DNA of 64,000 nt from NCBI RefSeq assembly GCF_003206615.1, contig NZ_PZJW01000007.1, positions 62,001 to 126,000 of the forward strand. Direction: 5' to 3'. This document shows, in pieces, positions 45,684-54,709 of this stretch (its first letter is position 1; every line of letters begins with the position of its first letter). The stretch is from Salinicola acroporae. GTDB taxonomy: Bacteria; Pseudomonadota; Gammaproteobacteria; Pseudomonadales; Halomonadaceae. Position numbers and translations under genes: made by a program. The notes beneath the pieces were generated by a model. The model did not search any database, was not told where the DNA came from, and was given only the letters and a program-made list of their open reading frames with translations.

Positions 45684-46418
45684 TCAATGGTGGAAGAAGT
45701 GATCGATACCGTCGTTGAGGTAGGCATCGCCGAATTCCGCTTCCCGCGCCAGCGCCTCGGGATCGGGCAGTTCCACACGCTGGCGCGAGCGCAACAGCAG
45801 CCCCTCTTCCCGGAACGCGGTCAGCGTGCGGCTGACATGCACCGACGACAATCCCAGGGCGTCGCCGAGGTGCTGCTGGGAGAGCGGCAACCGGATGCTG
45901 TTGCCCTGGCGAGCCTTGGTGCGATCCAGCCTTACGTACATCTCGTAGATCAGATGCGCGAGTCGCTGGCGCGCGCTGCGGCGAGCGAGGTTGACGAGTC
46001 GCTCGGTCAGCAGCGCCTGCTGGTGCGAAGAGATTGCGAAGAAGATGGCCGACAGGGTCAGCGATTCGCGGAAGACATTGATCAACCGGCGGTGCGGGAA
46101 ATGACAGACGACACCATCCTCGAGCATGGCGACGCCGGTCAGCCGCTCCTTGAAGGCGAACTCTCTCAGGCCGATGATATCGCCGGGCAGGTAGATCTCG
46201 AGAATCTGACGGGAGCCATCTTCCATGTGACGGAAGGAGTACGCCCAGCCTTTGCTCAGGGTGCAGAACTCACGGGCGATATCACCCTCCTGCCATAGTA
46301 TCTGGTCGCCCTTGATTTCCGTCGGGCTCTGCTCGAGCTCGGCCAGCAGGGCCTCGTCGTTATCGGAAAGCTCACCGTAGTGCTTGAAATGACAGATAAT
46401 GCAACTGTCTTGGCTCAT
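45684..46418 (-). CDS. Crp/Fnr-family transcriptional regulator with four cysteines
   Basis: 244-residue regulator with an N-terminal cyclic-nucleotide-binding-like beta roll (about 25-140, LYLPGDIIGLREFAF region) and a C-terminal HTH_Crp (about 155-225) with LSQQHLGDALGLSSVHVSRTLTAFREEG. Cysteines are at 6, 9, 52 and 105; Cys105 aligns with the central Fnr cluster ligand, while the N-terminal group has only two Cys. The protein may be an oxygen- or redox-sensing Fnr relative or may lack a cluster. ATG 46418 was chosen; longer in-frame readings add a non-family N-terminus. Confidence 0.85.
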   Translation of the reverse strand: MSQDSCIICHFKHYGELSDNDEALLAELEQSPTEIKGDQILWQEGDIAREFCTLSKGWAYSFRHMEDGSRQILEIYLPGDIIGLREFAFKERLTGVAMLEDGVVCHFPHRRLINVFRESLTLSAIFFAISSHQQALLTERLVNLARRSARQRLAHLIYEMYVRLDRTKARQGNSIRLPLSQQHLGDALGLSSVHVSRTLTAFREEGLLLRSRQRVELPDPEALAREAEFGDAYLNDGIDHFFHH

Positions 46419-46573
46419 GACCCTTGCCCTTGTTACGTGCTTCCTGGGCCACCGTGTCAGGCCCTGATTCAGGAGGTCGATATTGGCACAGCTAGCGGCG
46501 ATTGTCGTTATCACGTGTCAGGGTCTACGGCTTGGCAAAGGGCCGGAAATACCAGACCGTCTCCCCCGGAGGT

Positions 46574-47956
46574 TCAACACTCGATGGTGTTGACAGCCAA
46601 ACCGCCACGGGACGTTTCCTTGTACTTGTCCTGCATGTCACGCCCCGTATCCCGCATGGTGCGAATCACCTTGTCGAGGGAAACGAAATGCTCGCCATCG
46701 CCGCGCAGCGCCATCTGGGCGGCATTGATCGCCTTGACCGAGGCGATGGCGTTGCGTTCGATACAGGGTACCTGGACCAACCCGGCGATCGGATCGCAGG
46801 TCAGTCCCAGGTTGTGCTCGAGGCCGATCTCGGCAGCATTCTCGACCTGCGCCGGGCTCCCCCCCAGCAGCTCGGCCAGCCCCGCCGCGGCCATCGCGCA
46901 GGCCGAACCCACTTCTCCCTGACAGCCGACCTCGGCGCCGGAGATCGAGGCGTTGGTCTTGCACAGGATGCCGATCGCGGCGGCCGCCAGCAGAAAGCGC
47001 ACCACGTCCTTCTCGCACGCCCCGGGCTGGAACTTCATGTAGTAGTGCAGTACCGCCGGGACGATCCCCGCGGCGCCGTTGGTGGGGGCGGTGACCATGC
47101 GCCGCCCGGCGGCGTTCTCCTCGTTGACCGCCAGGGCGAAGAGGTTGACCCAATCCATCGCCGAGAAAGTGCTGGCGATCAGCCCCTTGTCGTCGTCGAG
47201 CGCCATCAGGCGCCGGTGCAGATTCGGCGCACGTCGACGCACGTTGAGACCGCCCGGCAGCACGCCCTGTTGATCCAGGCCACTATCGACGCAGGCCTTC
47301 ATCGCCTCCCAGATGCGCCACAGGCCGGCACGGGTCTCGGCCTCGCCGCGCCAGGCGCTCTCGTTGGCGAGCATCACCTCGCTGATCGACAGCTTTTCGC
47401 GGCGACAGATCTCGAGCAGCTCCACGGCATTGCGGAACGGAAACGGCAGGCGCACGCCGCGAGTGGCGCTCTCGCCATGCTCGGCCTGCTCCTCGTCGAC
47501 CACGAAACCGCCGCCGACCGAATAGTAGGTGTTGGCGTAGACCGTCGCGCCGCGGCGATCGCTGGCCACCAGCCGCAACGCGTTGGTGTGATACTCGAGG
47601 ATCTCGTCGCACCACTCGACGTCGCGGGCGGGATCGAAGTCGATACTGTGCAAGCCGGCCAGCGACAACTGATGATCGCGGTCGACGGCGGCGAGCTTGA
47701 GCGCCAGCTCGTCGGGATCGACGCTCACCGGCTGCTCGCCCATCAACCCGCCGAGCACCGCGCTGTCGGTGTTATGGCCCTTGCCGGTGGCGCTGAGCGA
47801 GCCATAGAGGGTGACAGTCACCCGCTTGACGGGCTGCAGCAGCGCCTGCTCGCGCAGCGTGGTGACGAAGGTATGGGCGGCCTGCATCGGCCCCACGGTG
47901 TGCGAGCTGGAGGGCCCGATGCCGATCTTGAACAGGTCAAACACGCTGAAGGTCAT
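46574..47956 (-). CDS. L-serine ammonia-lyase, single-chain iron-sulfur type
   Basis: 460-residue SdaA/SdaB-family enzyme that deaminates L-serine to pyruvate. The N-terminal beta domain opens [22 protein letters not shown] (2-24, in parts); the alpha domain carries [14 protein letters not shown] near 290 and the cluster cysteines in [26 protein letters not shown] near 335-360 (three Cys). The fourth ligand may be the C-terminal Cys in NTIEC. Whether this is SdaA or SdaB cannot be said. It is divergent from a LysR gene. Confidence 0.93.
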   Translation of the reverse strand: MTFSVFDLFKIGIGPSSSHTVGPMQAAHTFVTTLREQALLQPVKRVTVTLYGSLSATGKGHNTDSAVLGGLMGEQPVSVDPDELALKLAAVDRDHQLSLAGLHSIDFDPARDVEWCDEILEYHTNALRLVASDRRGATVYANTYYSVGGGFVVDEEQAEHGESATRGVRLPFPFRNAVELLEICRREKLSISEVMLANESAWRGEAETRAGLWRIWEAMKACVDSGLDQQGVLPGGLNVRRRAPNLHRRLMALDDDKGLIASTFSAMDWVNLFALAVNEENAAGRRMVTAPTNGAAGIVPAVLHYYMKFQPGACEKDVVRFLLAAAAIGILCKTNASISGAEVGCQGEVGSACAMAAAGLAELLGGSPAQVENAAEIGLEHNLGLTCDPIAGLVQVPCIERNAIASVKAINAAQMALRGDGEHFVSLDKVIRTMRDTGRDMQDKYKETSRGGLAVNTIEC

Positions 47957-48083
47957 GGTCGTCCCCCTGGAGGCGTCGCACTGGAATCAGAAAGCGTCGT
48001 TACGAGAATCGATACTCGATGTAGTTTGACTTCAGTGTGATCGCCAGTTAAACCGGTCTCAATCGAATATATCTGCCCGGGGT

Positions 48084-48098
48084 TTTAGTCAGGCTAAA
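48084..48098. promoter_or_regulatory. Inverted repeat just before the LysR gene next to serine deaminase
   Basis: TTTAG-TCAGG-CTAAA is a perfect 5-bp inverted repeat ending two bases before the LysR ATG. It could be an autoregulatory LysR site. In the same 144-bp gap CGAG and CTCG half-sites around ATCGAT (48009-48024 region) give a second weak dyad. Confidence 0.35.
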
Positions 48099-48100
48099 TC

Positions 48101-49048
48101 ATGACCCAGTCTCTCAACGCTCAGACCCACGCCTGGCTGAAGGTCTTTGCCGTCAGCGCCAGGCATCTCTCCTTCACCCGTGCGGCTGAGGAACTGCACG
48201 TGACCACCGGCGCGGTGAGCCAGCAGATCAAGCAGCTGGAGGAGCGCCTGGGATTCCGGCTGTTTCGACGCCTGCCGCGGCAGTTGGCGCTCACCGAGGA
48301 GGGTGAACGCCTGGCGGGCGCCGTGTCGCAGGCCTACGAAGCCGTCGGCCTGGAGGTCGACCGCCTGCGTGGCGGTGTCATGAGCGGCGTGCTGCGGCTA
48401 CGCTGCCTGCCCTCGTTCCTGGCCAAGTGGCTGATGCCGAGGCTGCCGCGGCTGCAGGCCCGCTTCCCCGATATCGATCTGCACATCACCGCCGAGGACA
48501 GCAACCTCTCGCTGCTCGACGGTGGCTACGATCTGGCCATCGATCTCAACGACGGCCACTACCCCGGCCTTCAGACAACCGCCTTGATCGACGAAAAAAT
48601 CTTTGCCGTCTGCTCACCGCAGTTGCTCAGGAGAAGGCCGCCACTCACGCATCCCGAGGCGCTGGGTTACTACCCCCTGCTGCACGACGTGACGGCCTGG
48701 CGTGGCAGCCACGATTATGCCGAGTGGGAACACTATCTGGGGGCGATCGGTGGCGACCGGGTCAATGTCCGGCGGGGGTACACGTTCAACCGCAACCAGC
48801 TGACCGTCGAAGCGGCGATCGCCGGCATGGGCGTGGCGATCGCCCGGCGCACGCTGATCGGCGATGAACTGGCCAGCGGCCGCCTGATCGCGCCATTCGC
48901 CGGCTCGGTCGCCACCGGCAAGCGCTACGGGCTGGTCTACCAGCAAGGCGCCCTGGACGACCGCCGGGTCCAGGCGGTTCACGATTGGCTGGAGGAGGAA
49001 GCGAGACGATCCCAGGAGACCGCCCCACTCACAGGCGCTGACGACTGA
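48101..49048 (+). CDS. LysR-family regulator, GcvA/DsdC-like
   Basis: 315-residue LTTR of the GcvA-like group: AWLKVFAVSARHLSFTRAAEELHVTTGAVSQQIKQLEERLG occupies about 11-51 (in parts) and the effector domain starts near 95 (GVLRLRCLPSFLAKWLMPRLPRL). It is divergent from the serine deaminase gene with 144 bp between, so serine or glycine control is plausible. DsdC, the D-serine deaminase regulator, belongs to the same broad group. It converges with the CoA-transferase gene. Confidence 0.9.
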   Translation: MTQSLNAQTHAWLKVFAVSARHLSFTRAAEELHVTTGAVSQQIKQLEERLGFRLFRRLPRQLALTEEGERLAGAVSQAYEAVGLEVDRLRGGVMSGVLRLRCLPSFLAKWLMPRLPRLQARFPDIDLHITAEDSNLSLLDGGYDLAIDLNDGHYPGLQTTALIDEKIFAVCSPQLLRRRPPLTHPEALGYYPLLHDVTAWRGSHDYAEWEHYLGAIGGDRVNVRRGYTFNRNQLTVEAAIAGMGVAIARRTLIGDELASGRLIAPFAGSVATGKRYGLVYQQGALDDRRVQAVHDWLEEEARRSQETAPLTGADD

Positions 49049-49053
49049 CGGTG

Positions 49054-49092
49054 GCGCGAGCGCGGCGTCAGCGGACGACACCGCGCTCGCGC
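49054..49092. terminator. 12-bp inverted repeat between convergent LysR and CoA-transferase genes
   Basis: GCGCGAGCGCGG (49054-49065) and CCGCGCTCGCGC (49081-49092) are perfect arms around 15 nt. The right arm lies in the last codons of the CoA-transferase gene. No T-run is present, so it may work as a GC hairpin that blocks read-through or protects mRNA ends. Confidence 0.45.
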
Positions 49093-50255
49093 AGGGCGGC
49101 GAGACGCTCCCCTTCCACCCCCAGCGTGGCCAAGACCTCTTCGGTATGCTGCGCGAAGACCGGCGCCGGGCGTCGGATTTGGGGGGGCGTCGCCGACAGC
49201 TTGCTGGCGAAGCCAATGGTCTGCATGCGCCCGATCACGGGATGGTCTAGCTCCTGGACCATTCCCCGCTCCCGGTAGTGCGGATCATCCATCGCCTGGG
49301 CAAAGTCGTTGATCGGCCCCGCCGGCACCCCGGCTTCGTCGCATCGGCTCAACCAGTGCTGGGTGTCGGCCGTGCACATCAGCTCCTCCAGCAATGACTC
49401 CAGGACGTCGACGTTGCGACCGCGATCGCTGTTGGTGAGGAAGCGAGGATCCTCGGTCAAGTCGGGACGTGCCAGCACGTCGTGACAGAACCGCTCCCAG
49501 GTACGCTGGTTGGCGCACCCCAGCATCATGTAGCCGTCCCGGACCTTGACCGCCTGATAAGGCGCGGAAACACGGTGCCGCCACCCGGTCGGCTGCGGGA
49601 CCCGCCCCTCCGCGAAGTAAGCAGCCGCTTCCCAGGTGAACCACGGCAGGCCGCACTCGGCGATCGCGACATCGACCAGTTGCCCTTCGCCGGTCTTCTG
49701 CTTGTGAATGTAGGCCGCCAGTATCGAGTAGATCGCGGTGATCCCGGCCCCGATGTCGTAGACCGCGACCCCGGTCTTCAGCGGCCGTCGCCCCGGCTCG
49801 CCGGTCATCGACATCAGTCCCGTCATCCCCTGGGCGACCAGGTCGAAGCCGCCCTTGCGCCGATAAGGCCCGGTCTGGCCGTAGCCGGATATCGAGCAGT
49901 AGACCAGGCCGGGATTGATCTCCTTGAGCGTGTCGTAGTCGATCTTCAGCGACTGGGTCACTCCGGGGCGATAATTCTCGACCACGACGTCCACTTCCTT
50001 CGCCAGCTGGTAGAACAGCGCCAGCCCGTCGGGCTCCTTGAGATTGAGCGAAATGCTGCGCTTGTTGCGATTGATCTGCGCGAAACAGGTGGACTCGTCA
50101 TTGACGTAAGGGCCCATCTGACGGCTGTCGTCGCCGCCATTGGTCTTCTCCACCTTGATCACGTCCGCGCCCATGTCCCCCAGCACCATGGTGCAGTACG
50201 GGCCGGCCATGATCTGCGAGATGTCGAGTACTTTCATGCCTTCCAACGGTAACAT
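49068..50255 (-). CDS. Class III CoA transferase (CaiB/BaiF family)
   Basis: 395-residue protein. Family marks are LPLEGMKVLDISQIMAGPYCTMVLGDMGADVIKVE (2-36, in parts), NRNKRSISLNLK near 67, VENYRPGV near 92 and GVAVYDIGAGITAIYS near 162-177, which contains the aspartate that forms the covalent anhydride in formyl-CoA transferase. It moves CoA between carboxylic acids. GGGGGA lies before ATG 50255. It is the last gene of an operon with a TRAP importer and a crotonase-like protein, so it probably activates the imported acid. Confidence 0.9.
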   Translation of the reverse strand: MLPLEGMKVLDISQIMAGPYCTMVLGDMGADVIKVEKTNGGDDSRQMGPYVNDESTCFAQINRNKRSISLNLKEPDGLALFYQLAKEVDVVVENYRPGVTQSLKIDYDTLKEINPGLVYCSISGYGQTGPYRRKGGFDLVAQGMTGLMSMTGEPGRRPLKTGVAVYDIGAGITAIYSILAAYIHKQKTGEGQLVDVAIAECGLPWFTWEAAAYFAEGRVPQPTGWRHRVSAPYQAVKVRDGYMMLGCANQRTWERFCHDVLARPDLTEDPRFLTNSDRGRNVDVLESLLEELMCTADTQHWLSRCDEAGVPAGPINDFAQAMDDPHYRERGMVQELDHPVIGRMQTIGFASKLSATPPQIRRPAPVFAQHTEEVLATLGVEGERLAALRERGVVR

Positions 50256-50396
50256 GGCGATTCCCCCTAACGGCCTTCGAATGGCGAGCAGCACGGCTGC
50301 GACTGGCGTGACAGGTCGGGCGCGCACGTTCCCACCGCGGACGGGTTCGGCATCCGCGCTTGTCGGCGTGTGGGAACGGGGTGCCGGCGCTGGCGC

Positions 50397-51185
50397 CTAG
50401 CGGCCCTGCCAGGTGTATGGCGTCTTGTCGACGAAGCGCCTGACGGCACCGCGAAAGTCGTCGCTGGTATAGCAGAGCGCGATCAGGTCATCGGCGGCGT
50501 CATGCGCGGGTCGACGCTCCTCCAGGATTCGGTTGATGCAGCTCTTGGCGGCTCGCATCGTCAACGGCGCATGGCCGGAGAGCTTCTCGGCGAGCTTCTC
50601 GGCCGCCTCGTCCAGGGCTTCACTCCCGACGACGGCGTCGATCAGACCGATGGACGATGCCTCCTCGGTCTCGATCGTCTGCGCCAGCATCAGCACCCGC
50701 TTGGTGCGCGGTATGCCGATCAGGTCGACCAGCCTCGACACGTTGGTGATCGACATGCAGTTGCCCAGGGTCCTGGCGATGGGAATCCCGAACTTGAGGT
50801 TCTCGTTGGCATAACGGAAATCGCAGGCCAGGGCGATGGCCGCGCCGCCGCCGATGCAGTAGCCATCTAGCAGCGCCACCGTCGGCGTGGCGAGCTGTTC
50901 GAGGCCGCCGATCATGCGGTCGATCCGGCGCTCGTAGTCGATGCCATCCTCGGGCCCCTTGAACTCGGCGAACTGCTTGATATCGGTACCCGCGACGAAA
51001 GCTTCACCCCCCTCGCCGCGGAAGGCGATCAGCCTGACCTCTTCATCCTCGTCGAACCGCCGGCAGGCCTGATGCATGGTCTCGTACATGTGCCAGGTCA
51101 TGGCATTGCGGGCCTCGGGCCGGTTGAAGCGGATCCAGCCGATCGCACCGCGCTTGTGACAGCGAATCGAATCCTCTCGGGTCAT
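50397..51185 (-). CDS. Crotonase-fold protein lacking both enoyl-CoA hydratase catalytic glutamates
   Basis: 262-residue crotonase-superfamily protein. The oxyanion-hole segments are kept: FVAGTDIKQF near 63 and GYCIGGGAAIALACDFRYA near 108-126. At the positions of rat hydratase Glu144 (GGGCEL) and Glu164 (QPEILLG) it has Ala (GGGAAI) and Ile (FGIPIARTLG). It should therefore not hydrate enoyl-CoA by the usual mechanism; isomerase, hydrolase, decarboxylase or lyase activity on an acyl-CoA is possible. It sits between the TRAP permease and the CoA-transferase genes, so its substrate is probably the CoA ester made from the imported acid. Confidence 0.88.
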   Translation of the reverse strand: MTREDSIRCHKRGAIGWIRFNRPEARNAMTWHMYETMHQACRRFDEDEEVRLIAFRGEGGEAFVAGTDIKQFAEFKGPEDGIDYERRIDRMIGGLEQLATPTVALLDGYCIGGGAAIALACDFRYANENLKFGIPIARTLGNCMSITNVSRLVDLIGIPRTKRVLMLAQTIETEEASSIGLIDAVVGSEALDEAAEKLAEKLSGHAPLTMRAAKSCINRILEERRPAHDAADDLIALCYTSDDFRGAVRRFVDKTPYTWQGR

Positions 51186-51219
51186 GGTGACGAGTCTCCA
51201 GCTTGGTCGGTTTCCGGTC

Positions 51220-52506
51220 TCAGCTGCCGTAGATCAGGTGCACCAGCAGCAGTGCGAAATCCGGGACGTAGGTGTTGAACAGCAGGACGACGAACAGCAC
51301 ACCCAGGAACCAGAGATTGGTTCGCGTCGTGCGCCAGATATCGGCCTTGGCGATGGAGCAAGACGCGATCAGTACGCTCGCCACCGGTGGGGTCTGCTGG
51401 CCGATGGCCAGGTTGAGGGTGACGATCAGGCCGAAGTGGAGCGGATCGATGCCCACCTGGATGATCAGTGGCAGCACGATCGGCACCACCAGGATGATCG
51501 CCGCCGCCGAGTGCAGGAAGATCCCCAGGATCAGGAAGATGATGTTGAGCAGCGCCAGGATCACGTACTTGTTGTCGGTCAGGCCGGCAATCGAGTGGGC
51601 CAGCTGTTGCGGCAGTTGGGACTCGGTGAGGTAGAGGCCCACCAGCGCGGAGCTGGCGACCAGCAGCATCACCACGGCGGTCTGGATGCCCGCATCCAGG
51701 CAGGACTTCCACAGCGTCTTCAACGAGAACTCGCGATAGACCACCGCACTGATGAAGATGGCGACCACCACCGCCAGCGCCGCCCCCTCGGTGGCAGTGA
51801 CGATGCCACCGAAGATCCCACCGAGGATGATCACCGGGATCAGCAACGCCCAGATCGCTTCCTTGAACGACTTCCACACCCGGCTGGCCTGGAAGCGCCC
51901 TTCGGAAGGGAAGTTGTGCTTGCGTGCCAGGAAGTAGCAGACGACAGCCAGGCCCAGCGCCCCCAGCAATCCCGGGAAGATGCCGGCAACGAACATCTTG
52001 ACCACCGACTCTCCCGACATCACCGCGTAGAGGATCATCGGGATCGAGGGCGGCAGGATGATCGCCAGACTCGCGGCGGAAGAGGAAATTGCCGCGGCGA
52101 ACTCCTTGGAGTACCCCCGGTTCTTCATTGCCGGGATCAGCAGGCTGCCCAGGGCGGAAACGCCGGCGACCGCGGAGCCGGAAATCTCGGCGAAGAAGAT
52201 CGAGGAGCCGATGGTGACCATGGCCAGGCCGCCCTTGACGAAACCGACCAGCGAGGCGGCGAAATCGATCAGGCGACGCGAGATACTCGACGCATTCATG
52301 ATCGCCCCGGCCAGGATGAACAGGGGTATGGCAATCAACGGGAAGTTGGTCGCGCCCTCGAACATGGTCAGCCCGATGTTGGGCAGCGCGTAGACGCCGT
52401 AGCTGGAGTACACCGCCACGGCCCCCACCAGCCCGAGCGCGATGGCGATCGGCACGTTGAGCACGATCAACAGCAGCAGTCCTGCAAACATCAAAGCCAG
52501 AATCAT
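51220..52506 (-). CDS. TRAP transporter large permease (DctM family), second system
   Basis: 428-residue membrane protein with about 12 helices. FFAEISGSAVAGVSALGSLLIPAMKNRGYSKEFAAAI (107-143, in parts), ILPPSIPMILYAVMSG near 155 and QQTPPVASVLIASC near 373 identify DctM. Its ATG overlaps the stop of the small permease gene in an ATGA. It is followed 34 bp later by the crotonase-like gene. Confidence 0.92.
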   Translation of the reverse strand: MILALMFAGLLLLIVLNVPIAIALGLVGAVAVYSSYGVYALPNIGLTMFEGATNFPLIAIPLFILAGAIMNASSISRRLIDFAASLVGFVKGGLAMVTIGSSIFFAEISGSAVAGVSALGSLLIPAMKNRGYSKEFAAAISSSAASLAIILPPSIPMILYAVMSGESVVKMFVAGIFPGLLGALGLAVVCYFLARKHNFPSEGRFQASRVWKSFKEAIWALLIPVIILGGIFGGIVTATEGAALAVVVAIFISAVVYREFSLKTLWKSCLDAGIQTAVVMLLVASSALVGLYLTESQLPQQLAHSIAGLTDNKYVILALLNIIFLILGIFLHSAAAIILVVPIVLPLIIQVGIDPLHFGLIVTLNLAIGQQTPPVASVLIASCSIAKADIWRTTRTNLWFLGVLFVVLLFNTYVPDFALLLVHLIYGS

Positions 52507-53066
52507 CGTGTCGCACTCCCTGCGTCGGACTGACTTGCCATGTTCGGGCTCAGCCCCACCTCCTCCAGCTCATGATCGACGAAGCCTTCGCCACGCGCCT
52601 GACGGATGACTTCCGGCAGGCGCAGCAGCTCGGCGATGATGAACAGGATCGAGGCGATCGGCAGCGCCGACTGGGTGAACTGCAACGAGACGCTGGTCAG
52701 GCTGATCATGGTGGAGCCCGCCAGAATGTGGACGACCTGCCAACCGGTCACCGCCAGCAGCACGAAGAAGGCGATGGTCACCGTCTCCCCCATCAGCGCG
52801 ACCGGTAGCCGCACCTTCGGCGGAAAGGCATTGACGATGCTGGGGCAGGCAATGTGCGCGCCTTTGGCCGCAGCCAGTGCCGCTCCGTAGTAGGTCAACC
52901 AGGCCAGGCTGATCGAGGCGGCCTCGTCGTACCAGGTGAAGGGCGATCCCACCAACCGCGAGAGGAAGCCGACGATGACGATGCCCGCCAGCATCAGCAT
53001 GTTGATGACGACGATGACCTCGAGCAGGCGGCTGAAACCATCGCGCAGCGTATTCAGGGTTTTCAC
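52503..53066 (-). CDS. TRAP transporter small permease (DctQ family), second system
   Basis: 187-residue protein with four hydrophobic segments (about 17-38, 50-70, 87-110, 128-148). PFTWYDEAASISLAWLTYYGAALAAAKGAHI is the DctQ core. I chose GTG 53066, which has AAGGAG seven bases upstream; a longer reading adds a basic N-terminus without such a site. It is coupled to the large permease gene. Confidence 0.88.
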   Translation of the reverse strand: MKTLNTLRDGFSRLLEVIVVINMLMLAGIVIVGFLSRLVGSPFTWYDEAASISLAWLTYYGAALAAAKGAHIACPSIVNAFPPKVRLPVALMGETVTIAFFVLLAVTGWQVVHILAGSTMISLTSVSLQFTQSALPIASILFIIAELLRLPEVIRQARGEGFVDHELEEVGLSPNMASQSDAGSATR

Positions 53067-53095
53067 AGGCGGCTCCTTCGTCCGCCGCCCGACCA

Positions 53096-53113
53096 CGCCC
53101 GATCTACCGGGCG
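53096..53113 (-). other. Intercistronic hairpin between dctP and dctQ, second TRAP operon
   Basis: CGCCCG, loop ATCTAC, CGGGCG: a perfect 6-bp GC stem in the 63-bp gap after the binding-protein stop, with no T-run. It is in the same place as the hairpin of the first TRAP operon (24145-24164), pointing to the same use in setting subunit ratios. Confidence 0.55.
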
Positions 53114-53129
53114 CGGCCGGACGCGCGAG

Positions 53130-54110
53130 TTAACTGGCGGGTTGCAGTTCACGCACCTTGTCGAGCATTTCCTGACCGCCGTCGACGTCCTTGATGAACT
53201 TGTCGTAGACCGGCTTGGAGGCGTCGATGAAGGCCTGGCGATCGACCTCGTTGATCTGCAGGCCAGCATCACGCATCTTGGCGAGCGTCTCCTCGTCGAG
53301 TTTCGCCCCCTGCTCCAGCGCATAGGGTTCCATCTCCACGGCCGTCTCCTGGAGCACGTCACGGACATGCTGGGGCAACCGGTTCCAGCTCATGCCGGCG
53401 GTCACGAAGGCAGGGGTATAGATGTGATCGGACAGCGAAAGATACTTCTGCACTTCCTGCAGACGCGAGGCGTAGGTCTGGACCAGCGGGTTTTCCTGGC
53501 CATCCATTGCGCCCGTCTGCAAGGCGACGAACACCTCGGAAAGCGCCATGGGTGACGGGTTCGCACCGTAGCTCTTGAACATCTCGACCCGCCACACGCC
53601 CTGCGGCACGCGCAGTTTGATGCCGGAAAGATCAGCCGGCGTTTTGATCGGACGGACGTTGTTGGTGATCTGGCGGAAGCCGTTCTCCCAGACGCCGATG
53701 ATGTGGTAACCGCGACTCTCGGCGACCGGGTAGAGCTGAGGCCTCACCACCTCGTCGCGGACCTTGGCCATATGGTCGCGATCGGCGATGAGATACGGCA
53801 TCTCGAACAGCGCGAACTGCGGCGCCACGCTGCTCATCACGGTCGAGGGAAGCGCCAGATCGACGGTGCCCAACTTGAGTTTCTTCAATAGTTCGGAGTC
53901 GCCACCGAGCTGACTCGAGCCGTAGACAACCACCTTGGCCTCGCCCGCCAGCTTCTCATTGGCGCGTTTGGCATATTCCTGGGCGACATCGGCGAAGAGC
54001 GAATCCGGCTCGCCGACATGAGCGAACTTGATCTGGATTTCCTGAGCGCTGGCGTGGCCGACCCCGGCCAACAGCGCGAGCGCTACCAGTCCAACCTTGA
54101 GACTTTTCAT
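53130..54110 (-). CDS. TRAP transporter periplasmic binding protein (DctP family), second system
   Basis: 326-residue protein with a signal peptide (1-22, ending ASAQE). DctP features are IKFAHVGEPDSLFADVAQEYAKR near 26, VVYGSSQLGGDSELLKKLKLG near 60 and the carboxylate-arginine region GIKLRVPQGVWRVEMFKSYG near 166. It is the first gene of the operon dctP-dctQ-dctM-crotonase-CoA transferase. A perfect 20-bp palindrome 124 bp upstream is the likely operator. The substrate should be an organic acid that is then converted to a CoA ester. Confidence 0.91.
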   Translation of the reverse strand: MKSLKVGLVALALLAGVGHASAQEIQIKFAHVGEPDSLFADVAQEYAKRANEKLAGEAKVVVYGSSQLGGDSELLKKLKLGTVDLALPSTVMSSVAPQFALFEMPYLIADRDHMAKVRDEVVRPQLYPVAESRGYHIIGVWENGFRQITNNVRPIKTPADLSGIKLRVPQGVWRVEMFKSYGANPSPMALSEVFVALQTGAMDGQENPLVQTYASRLQEVQKYLSLSDHIYTPAFVTAGMSWNRLPQHVRDVLQETAVEMEPYALEQGAKLDEETLAKMRDAGLQINEVDRQAFIDASKPVYDKFIKDVDGGQEMLDKVRELQPAS

Positions 54111-54233
54111 CACTGGCGTCCTTCTGTCTTTTTATATTGGCTCGCCTGAACGATGGACCGAGAAAGCGCCGTCCGACTCGTGGCAACGCTCGGCCGATAC
54201 CCCGCAACGCGAGCACCTCGGGATCCCGCCATC

Positions 54234-54253
54234 GAATTATGAATTCATAATTC
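54234..54253. promoter_or_regulatory. Perfect 20-bp palindrome, probable GntR operator of the TRAP operon
   Basis: GAATTATGAATTCATAATTC is fully self-complementary and lies in an AT-rich island 124 bp before the dctP start. On the minus strand it is part of AAATGAATTATGAAT, which recurs at 55447-55461 between the GntR and GlcG-like genes. A GntR dimer is the most likely ligand. Confidence 0.72.
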
Positions 54254-54709
54254 ATTTGCAACCAATCCAACATTTGTCTATTGGCGTAAAGTCTCACCAT
54301 CGGGGTGGGCCCAGCCGTCGGGAGTCACGGACATGCCGTGTAGTCACCAATGCCATGAACTCCGCTCGAGTGATCGTCATGAACGACGCCGACACTCGCG
54401 ACGACCCCGTTCGACTCATCGACCCGCGGTCGGGGCTGGGGTCGGAGTGGGAGCCGGAGTCGGGAGATGACCAACAGAAGCAGAAAAGCGGACCGACAAG
54501 AATCGGATGCGCCCCACCCAAGGCTCGGGAGAGACCTCGACGGGCGCCAGCACTAGCGCGAGGTGAAAGCCGACCGAAGGTGGGAATGGGCCGGCGTCGG
54601 TGACGGTTCACGCGGTCTCGGCGAACCGCGGGAGCGAGCGGTTGCCGCCGGCTTTCAGTGCCGGCCTACCGGGGCGCCGGCAACTGTTGCGCCCCGATTG
54701 AGGTGGAAC
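54254..54709. other. Gene-less stretch of about 450 bp
   Basis: I find no convincing coding region between the operator and the GntR stop. Open frames here have poor composition. The region is GC-rich with short imperfect GGAGTCGG/GGGGTCGG-type direct repeats (about 54430-54470) and a low-complexity stretch to about 54660. It may be a decayed gene or spacer DNA. Confidence 0.5.

Noticed and set aside
51184-52533. 449-residue open frame on the plus strand
   Set aside because: It is antisense to the dctM gene and rich in His, Gln and Arg, as antisense frames of membrane proteins often are.
54097-54603. 168-residue open frame on the plus strand
   Set aside because: It starts inside the dctP 5' end, crosses the palindrome and has low-complexity composition. 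I treat the region as gene-less.
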